DNA from: Tilletiaria anomala UBC 951 | Taxonomy: Eukaryota > Basidiomycota > Exobasidiomycetes > Georgefischeriales > Tilletiariaceae | NCBI RefSeq assembly: GCF_000711695.1 | Contig: NW_013547014.1 | Location: 210,331 to 274,330 of the forward strand | Direction of reading: 5' to 3' | Length of the DNA stretch: 64,000 bases | Part shown: one piece after another, positions 57,723 through 64,000 of the stretch | Layout: every line of letters starts with the position of its first letter | Position numbering within the stretch: the stretch's first letter is position 1 | Position numbers and translations under genes: made by a program | Notes under the pieces: model-generated | The model's database searches: none | The model's input: the letters and a program-made list of their open reading frames with translations, nothing else | What the model was told of the DNA's origin: nothing

Positions 57723-58590
57723 CTTTGTAAGAATGAACTGACCGATGTGAATATTGTCTTATCGCTATTCACCCTGTGTTCGGAAGTGCTTCTAGCGAGC
57801 GGAGCGGCGACTGATGAGAATGCAACGGATGTGAGTTGACTCCCATGCATTCGTAGCAAACAGAGGCTATGTTTAAGAGGCTTGCAGCTCCTCCAAACCC
57901 GTATGCCCGGGAGAAAACAGTCAGATCCCGCGCAGCGCCGTCGAATGAACAATTGCACCTTGGACTTTGGAGGCTACAGTGCAGGAGAGCACCCAAGGCC
58001 ACCAGGTTACTCGATCGATTGATGGTGCTGTGTCTGCCAATACGTAATAGAATCGCCATCTGGATATTGGTGAGGTCATCGGCAACTCCTTTCCCGTTGG
58101 CGTGTGCACGCTCCTCGGCGTCTTTTCGGGACCACCAAGCAGAATGGCACATTCTTTTACTGCGTCAAGGGAAGCCACCAGAAAAAGAAAGAAACACAAG
58201 GAGCAAAGGCGATACTTGGAGCCGAAGCCCGATGTCTCCGACAGCCGATGGGCGAGTGCCAACCGCAAACGGAACCCATATCCAATCGTTGGCACTGCAG
58301 CAATGTCAGGCAAAATTTTGTGCACCACAATCACCAACCCACAGCTGCAAGCCTCCACAATCAAGATCCGATCATAGCACCACCAACCAGAGGCTGTGTA
58401 GACATACTCCAACACGTGCATTTCCGGGTTGAGGGAGCTTCAGCAGAGTTTTTTTTTGCACCGCGGTGATCTCAACGTACAGACAGCTGAGGTCGCGTTG
58501 AAGGGCTAATTATCAGTATTCCCTTCAAGCATACCTGCCGACGCGCCTTTCCCTCAATGTCCGCATACTGGAGACGAAACAATAGCAGGA
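57723..58590. other. Divergent promoter region
   Basis: Between the small conserved protein (minus) and the DHA1 transporter (plus). A 187-codon frame at 57869-58432 (plus) and a 166-codon frame at 57921-58421 (minus) overlap each other and carry no recognisable feature. A T-run (58450-58457) lies in the transporter's leader. Confidence 0.45.
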
Positions 58591-61536
58591 ATGAGTGGGT
58601 TATCTGGAATGGAAAGCGGCGACGGAATTGGGACAACTCGTGCCCAGCGACGCGAGTGGTCGGTGCTTGGAGTTATCCGCCCTGAAATTGAAAGCGGCGA
58701 CGCAAATGGTACAACTCGTGCCCAGCGACGCGAGTGGTCAGAGCCGGCAGGTATCCACTCTGGAATTGAAAGCCGCGATGGAAATGGTACAACTCGTGCC
58801 CAGCGACGCGAGTGGTCGGTGCTTAGTGGCATCCGCCCTGAAATTGAAGGCGGCGACGCAAACGGTACAACTCGTGCCCGTCGACACGGGTGGCTAGAGC
58901 TTGGTGGTATCCGCCCTGAAATTGAAAGCGGCGACGCAAACGGTACAACTCGTGCCCGTCGACACGGGTGGCTAGAGCTTGGTGGTATCCGCCCTGAAAT
59001 TGAAGGCGGCGACGCAAACGGTACAACTCGTGCCCGTCGACACGGGTGGTTAGAGCTTGGTGATATCTGCTCTGAGCCCCAAAATATGCACAGCGCCGAC
59101 AGTGTGTCCAGTGCGCAGAGCACGGTGTACTCCCACTCGCACTCCGGCCTACAGTGGAGCATCAAACATCAAGCCAGTCATATGGATCTCCGAAAGCAGT
59201 CGCAGCCGTGTCGAGAGGCGGCCTGTTCTACCAAATACGCTCCGTCGGCCGAGCCGACCGCGAGCGAAACGAGCGCAATAGCTGCTTCAGCACCTTATGC
59301 GGCGCTGACGGAGGATCGAGAAAACCAGCACATCGTAAAGTGGAACGTGTCTGCTTCGGTTCCTGCTCCTGCTCCCGATGCAGACCCGCTCGCCGACCCG
59401 TTGAACCCGCAAGGCTGGTCCTTAGCACGACGCATGATGATCCTGGGAGTAACAGCGTCGAGTTCGCTGTGCGTCACATGCGCGTCCAGTATCGTCGCGT
59501 CGTCCTACGATAACATGGAGCGGCAGCTTAACATTAGCAAGAGAGTCGCCATTCTGGCACTCTCGCTCTACGTCGTGGGCTTGGGGCTCGGGCCTATCTT
59601 CATTGCGCCACTATCAGAGGTGAGAAGTCGTTTCTCGAGCGATGCACCTACATTGTGCGGTGGCTGAAAGAGGGAGTTTGGGCTTTCTCAGTTCTTTGGA
59701 CGTCGGCCCATTTATCTGGTTTCCTTCGGAGCTTTCTGCCTTCTAGGGTGAGTGTACCTTCAGTATGCATGAGTCCACATCGTTGCGCCTGCTGATTCCC
59801 GCGAACACGATTCCTCGCAGGCTTCCCGTCACGTTTGCGAATAATGTGGAGGTGCTCTTCATCTTCCGCTTCATCACGGGCTTTTGCGGTTCGGCGTTCC
59901 TGAGCGTGGCCGGTGGGACAGTGACAGATCTGTATCAGCCGCACAACGTCTACCTACCCATGGCCATCTACAGTGCTTCACCCTTTGCTGGCCCCGAGCT
60001 GGCCCCGCTGTACAGTGGTTTCGCGAATTACTTCACCAAGTCATTCCGATGGTCATTCGTGGTGATAGCAATCTGGTCCGCGATTCAGTGGGTGCTCATT
60101 GTGAGTCAGGTCGCGAGTCGCTACTTGTGCTCGCCACGTAATCGCTGACCGCGAATGCATCACAACCTTGTCCCCCTACGCCGCACAACTCTTGCAACAC
60201 AGCTGATGTTTTTGCCAGAGACGTACGCGCCAATGATCCTCACGCAGCGTGCGCGCGCGCTCCGCAAAGAGACGGGCAATGATCTCTGGCGCTCGGAGCA
60301 CGAGTGCAAGAACGCCGACCGAAGCCTTTGTCAGACGCTCGCAGTCAGCGTGATGCGTGTTCCGCAGCTCCTAGTTCTCGAGCCGATGCTTCTCCTGCTC
60401 TGCCTGTGGAGCGCCCTCTTGCTCGGCATCATTTACCTGCTTTTCGGAGTGCGTTGCCTGATAAGGAAGCAGCAATCCGATCCGAGGCTGACGCCAGCTC
60501 GTGCTGGCTTGCTCCTTTTTTAACCAGGCGTATGCTGTCGTTTTCGTCGAAGGACGCGGCTTCAACGTGTGGCAGACTGGACTGGTGAGCATCGAATGCA
60601 CCCGTCCCACTTACCTGTAGGCGTATACTGAATCTGATTCGCGCGAAATAGACGTTCCTCGGCATCTTTGTGGGTATGGCATTCGGGCTGGCATCCATGC
60701 CATATTGGTCCCGTCTCTACCACAAAGCATGCGAAAAGAACGGAGGCGTCGCACCTCCTGAAGCTCGTCTACCACCGGCGATGCCTGGCGCATTCCTCAC
60801 GGTCATTGGACTCTTCACGTTCTCTTTCGTCACCTCCCCGCACGTGCATTGGGTGAGTGCCGACTATGGCAGCTTGGCTTCGTCGATGCATATGTGTGCC
60901 CTGTGCTGACTGGACGGCATCGACGAACAGATCGCCCCGGTGATTGCCGGTGCGCCTTTTGGTGCCGGACTCATCCTTGTGAGTGCTATGATCCCGAGAC
61001 CTGTGCGATGCACTAGCAACTCACATCGTGCTCGGCTACAGATCTTCATCTCAGTATTCTCCTTCACGGCTGATGCATATCGACGTAAGTTGGGATAGTG
61101 AGCCTTAGTGCATGTTCCCCCATCTTGAACTGACCTCCGTGCCTCTTACACAACTTGCGCGCCCGCAGCGGTCGCGGCTTCAGCGATGGCATGCAACAGC
61201 GTCCTCCGCTCGTCCTTTGCTGCCGCCTTTCCGCTGTTTTCGACCCAGGTGAGTTGCATCGCAGACGACAGTGCTCAATATGGGTTTCGCTGATGGTGAC
61301 CAAATGCATGGCCCTGTCCATTTAGATGTATCACCGCCTCGGGACCATGGGCGCCACGTGCTTGCTCGCAGGGCTGAATGTGCTAATGGTGAGCAACCCC
61401 TGTTATGTGTTGCTCGGCCGTCGCCCCTTGCTGACTGGTTACTTGGTACTCACTATGCACACAGATCCCGGTGCCATTCTTGTTTTATCGCTACGGCGCA
61501 GCCATCCGAGCTAGAAGTCGGTTCACACTCTCGTAA
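58591..61536 (+). CDS. DHA1-type MFS transporter (drug/polyamine efflux group) with N-terminal tandem repeats
   Basis: Eleven exons: 58591-59619, 59692-59747, 59821-60100, 60203-60448, 60528-60584, 60652-60852, 60931-60978, 61042-61084, 61169-61248, 61326-61388 and 61465-61536. All junctions are GT-AG and phase-compatible, giving 724 residues. The first ~270 residues are soluble: six 26-residue repeats (8-163) followed by a Ser-rich linker. Membrane domain: MMILGVTASSSLCVTCASS (TM1), LALSLYVVGLGLGPIFIAPL, FFGRRPIYLVSFG (motif A), FRFITGFCGSAFLSVAGG, LPETYAPMILTQRARALR (central loop), VVFVEGRGFNVWQTGL, TFLGIFVGMAFGLASM, PFGAGLILIFISVF and PVPFLFYRYGAAIRARS at the C terminus. This matches fungal DHA1 exporters such as the Tpo/Flu1/Mdr group; the substrate is unknown. 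It is convergent with the FAD monooxygenase 274 bp away. Confidence 0.87.
58612..59079 (+). repeat. Coding minisatellite: six 78-bp units (26 residues each)
   Basis: Six consecutive in-frame units start at about 58612, 58690, 58768, 58846, 58924 and 59002. Each carries the core GTTRAQRREW or GTTRARRHGW, flanked by ESGDAN/EGGDAN and IRPEI. Units 1-3 use RAQRREW; units 4-6 use RARRHGWLELG and are nearly identical at DNA level, so they look like the most recent duplications. Because 78 is divisible by three, frames on the opposite strand are open too. The repeats lie in the transporter's cytosolic N terminus. Confidence 0.9.
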
Positions 61537-61810
61537 TAGACTCATTGTATGTTTTTTTACATTTATCGCAACCTCAACACGCTAATCAGTACAGGCAGGT
61601 TGTGCATTGCGCATCGTCTTCGCGAGCGTTGCTGGCGATACCGAGGACAGATATCGTTTGATACCAGCGCACAAACTGCCATGTCATTTTCTCTGATTTG
61701 AACATGCCGAGCTCTGCGTCTTTGCTCGATCCTTTATCGAACAAATCACAAGTAGAGAGGTGGATCGAATATAGTACTGCGTTCACGTGCGCAGGTCGCC
61801 TACACGCTGC

Positions 61811-63813
61811 TCAGACCTCCTTGGGCAGCGTCCAGCCGCGCGGACGATCGCTAAGGCATGCCGTCTCCCTGGCGATTCTTTTTGCGATACCCGGGACCCA
61901 GGCGAGAATGCGGAAGAGCAGGTCGCGCAGGCGCACTAGGATCGGATGGCGGAGCGACGCCATGACGGTGAGCGAGTGCGTGCCTTTGAGCACGCCAAGC
62001 CCGACTTTGCGCCGCTCATCGGCCCAAGCGCGCAGCGCACGCAGGCGCGCATCGCGGCTGGCGTCCAGGTTGCGCACGAGCGTCATGGCCAGCGACGTCG
62101 CGTCACTGTGTGAGCGGGGAAGCGCACGGCATTCGTCGTCAGATCTTTCACTTTTTATCTTCGTTTTCTTTTGTTGGCAGTGTCGCTGGGAGAGGGTGCG
62201 GTACACTCACTGGATGCCAGTGTTCAGGCCCTTGCCACCCATGGGGCTATGACAATGCGCAGCATCGCCGATGAGGGCGATGCTGCCCGACTCAGGATCG
62301 AGGAAGTGGTGCACGATGCCGTGGTGGATGCGGAAAGTGGAGGACCAGTAGCAGTCGACGCTGCGGGGTGAGACGGGGGAGCGCGAGAGAAGTGCGCGTC
62401 AGTAACGTACGGTGGCTCTGCATGCAGCGCTTCGCGGGGAGGGGGGCTGGGGCATCTCTCACATCGTGCTCGGCTTGACGGTGCGGTCGCCTTTCCCGCC
62501 GTCGATCCACTCGGTTGGGACGGCGGGGCCCCAGTTGTCCAAGATCCACTGCAAGTGCGGGATAGTGGGACGGTTGCCCTCGACGTGGCCGCCGCCTTCA
62601 GAGCGCTTCCCCGCTGTCTTGGGGTCGAACCCTGGCGGGCCAAAGTTGGCCGCGAGGCGGATGCGCCCGCCGGGGACGGGAACGAGGAGGAGGAAGCCGT
62701 TGGAGCTGAAGATGTTCGTTGCCTCGAGCCCGTTGAAGCCAGCCGAGGGATACTGCCATGGCCAGCGCGGGTCCGCGAGCGTCACTTCGCCCAGCAGAAG
62801 CGGACGATCCTGCAGCGGCCGGGCCAGAGGAGGAATGCGCTCAGGCGCTGGTCACCGTGGAGACAACTCAGTCAAGCAGCGCACTCACATAGCTATTGCG
62901 CGGGAACGCAAGGCCGGACAGCGCGCGCACGCTTGAATGGCCGCCGTCGGCGCCGATAACAAAGTCAGCCTGTAAGATGTGCGTACCGAGCTGGGCATGC
63001 TCTAGCGTGACGGCGACTGGCTGACCCTTGGCGAAGCTGCCGGGTGATTTCTCCAGATGGACGACGGACCAGCCGCTGCGGATGGCGTGGCGGAGGTCCG
63101 CGAGGCGCGCGCGCAAGACCGCCTCGGTGACGCGCTGCGGCACGGCGCACACCTGCCGGAACTGAGTGTCGTGCAGTGAAGCAAAGCCACCGCGCAGGAC
63201 GGGCTGCACGCGCCCGTGCAACCGCATACTGGCGTGCTGAATGTGCTCGCCGCGCTCGAGGAGCTGCGGGCGCGCAGGGGACGGGCGTGGGGGTGCAATG
63301 CGGGGTAAGAAAAAGGGTTTTGTATCGCTGTGCACCGGCACCGGCGGCGGGCAGTGTTGCACTCGGATCCCTCACCGCTTGTGTCACGCTCTGCACCTTG
63401 TCGGGCACGTCGGTGATGTCCGGCAGGAGTGGCGCGCTGTCGCGGCCCCTGACGGCGGCCCGGAGGTATCTCTGGCGCTCCTCCGGCGCATCGACGACGT
63501 CGGCAAGCACTTCGAAGCTGCGCGCGTGCAGGGCGAGCGCGCGTGACTCGTTCTGCGGGACATGGTCCGGGGACGGCAGCTTGTCGATCAGCAGCAGGCT
63601 CCGTTCCGAGCGTTGCGCGGCGGGGAGGTTGTTGAGGATGGCGCAGGTAACGGTGAGGCCGACGCTGCGAGACAGGAAGATGGGCAGGGCACGTGTCTAG
63701 CGCATCAGCAGGCAACCAATCCGCAGCGTCCAACGGAACATGCACGATCTGTCGACTACTCACGGACCGGCTCCTACGACGAGAAAGTCGACACGGTCAG
63801 GGAGCGGCGACAT
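61811..63813 (-). CDS. FAD-dependent aromatic monooxygenase (PHBH/phenol hydroxylase-like family)
   Basis: Flavoprotein hydroxylase of the FAD_binding_3 family that uses NAD(P)H and O2. Exons (minus) 63813-63764, 63664-63376, 63263-62889, 62809-62463, 62360-62211 and 62105-61811 give 501 residues. Signatures: FLVVGAGPVGLTV (GxGxxG, residues about 11-23, split by intron 1), ESRALALHARSFEVL, DFVIGADGGHSSVR (DG motif), a beta-sheet substrate domain, and SIALIGDAAHCHSPMGGKG (GD motif), LNTGIQHDATSLAMTLVRNL. The C terminus is short, ending PRGWTLPKEV, without the thioredoxin-like domain of full phenol 2-monooxygenases. Intron 3's acceptor was set at CTGCAG (exon from 62809) because it gives the smooth FPRNSYDRPLLLGEV; an AG 36 nt upstream would add 12 residues. 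The substrate is unknown. Confidence 0.88.
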
Positions 63814-64000
63814 GGCTACAGCGGTCGACGGACGGAGTGTGGGGTGCGGAAGCTTCTGTCCCGCGCTCTGCACCTCGTACCTGCTCTACGTTGTCAAAGC
63901 CCGTCGATGGGAAGCGGGTGGATCTTTCTGTGGCTGGAAGAGGGAACGGCGATCTTTGGCTAGTTTTATATATACATAAAATACAGAGCAGCGAGGTCCC
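63814..64000. other. Promoter region of the FAD monooxygenase, to the window end
   Basis: The right-hand 187 bp holds the upstream sequence of the monooxygenase, including a TATATATA-rich stretch near 63967-63976 about 155 bp upstream of its ATG. No other gene is visible before the edge. Confidence 0.5.

Noticed and set aside
58554-59165. A 203-codon minus-strand repeat protein over the minisatellite
   Set aside because: Open only because the 78-bp period is divisible by three; the plus-strand frame continues into the transporter.

Overview
The window is fungal nuclear DNA, most likely from a basidiomycete and probably Ustilaginomycotina-like; that placement is an inference from gene style, not a computed phylogeny. 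The genes are GC-rich and interrupted by short spliceosomal introns, mostly 57-146 nt, with GTGAGT/GTRNGT donors and CAG acceptors. The products are eukaryotic: a cyclin C, a LIM-domain-binding co-regulator, a forkhead factor, ER glycan enzymes, mitochondrial proteins and MFS transporters. I placed exon boundaries by hand from splice signals, reading-frame continuity and family motifs. Each full model listed closes in frame.

Left part (1-14.7 kb): a protein gene running off the left edge (minus); ALG5 dolichyl-phosphate glucosyltransferase (plus); a 14-TM-type MFS transporter of the Vba1/Fnx1 kind (minus); indoleamine 2,3-dioxygenase (minus); and a WD40-plus-inositol-polyphosphate-5-phosphatase protein (minus). 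Exon-like pieces at 10.4-11.1 kb and one ORF at 9.4 kb remain unassigned.

Middle (15-42 kb): VFA1 (Vps4-associated), IBA57/CAF17 (mitochondrial Fe-S maturation), a class I (GH47) alpha-mannosidase with a long C-terminal extension, a secreted GtaA-type glutaminase, an LDB1/PtaB-type LIM-binding protein, a tentative hypothetical gene, mitochondrial ribosomal protein uL24m (MRPL40), KEOPS subunit PCC1, cyclin C (SSN8) and a forkhead factor. The stretch from 31 to 42 kb is tightly packed and has several convergent pairs with gaps of 31-190 bp.

Right part: 42-50 kb is a long stretch without a credible gene, visibly richer in A/T from about 43.4 to 46.6 kb. It is followed by a seven-exon sugar transporter (minus), a cyanase gene broken by one in-frame TGA (minus), a small conserved 94-residue protein (minus), an eleven-exon DHA1-type MFS transporter with six 26-residue tandem repeats at its N terminus (plus), and a six-exon FAD-dependent monooxygenase (minus). 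ALG5 and the GH47 mannosidase both serve N-glycan biosynthesis or trimming. Cyclin C belongs to the Mediator kinase module, and LDB1-type and forkhead proteins are transcription regulators. The right end (transporter, FAD monooxygenase, cyanase relic) has an accessory, detoxification-like flavour.

The most interesting observations are the single nonsense codon in an otherwise well-preserved cyanase, the in-frame coding minisatellite in the DHA1 transporter, the 8-kb gene-free AT-richer interval (candidate centromere, origin or decayed-element region), and the unassigned exon-like segments at 9.4-11.1 kb.
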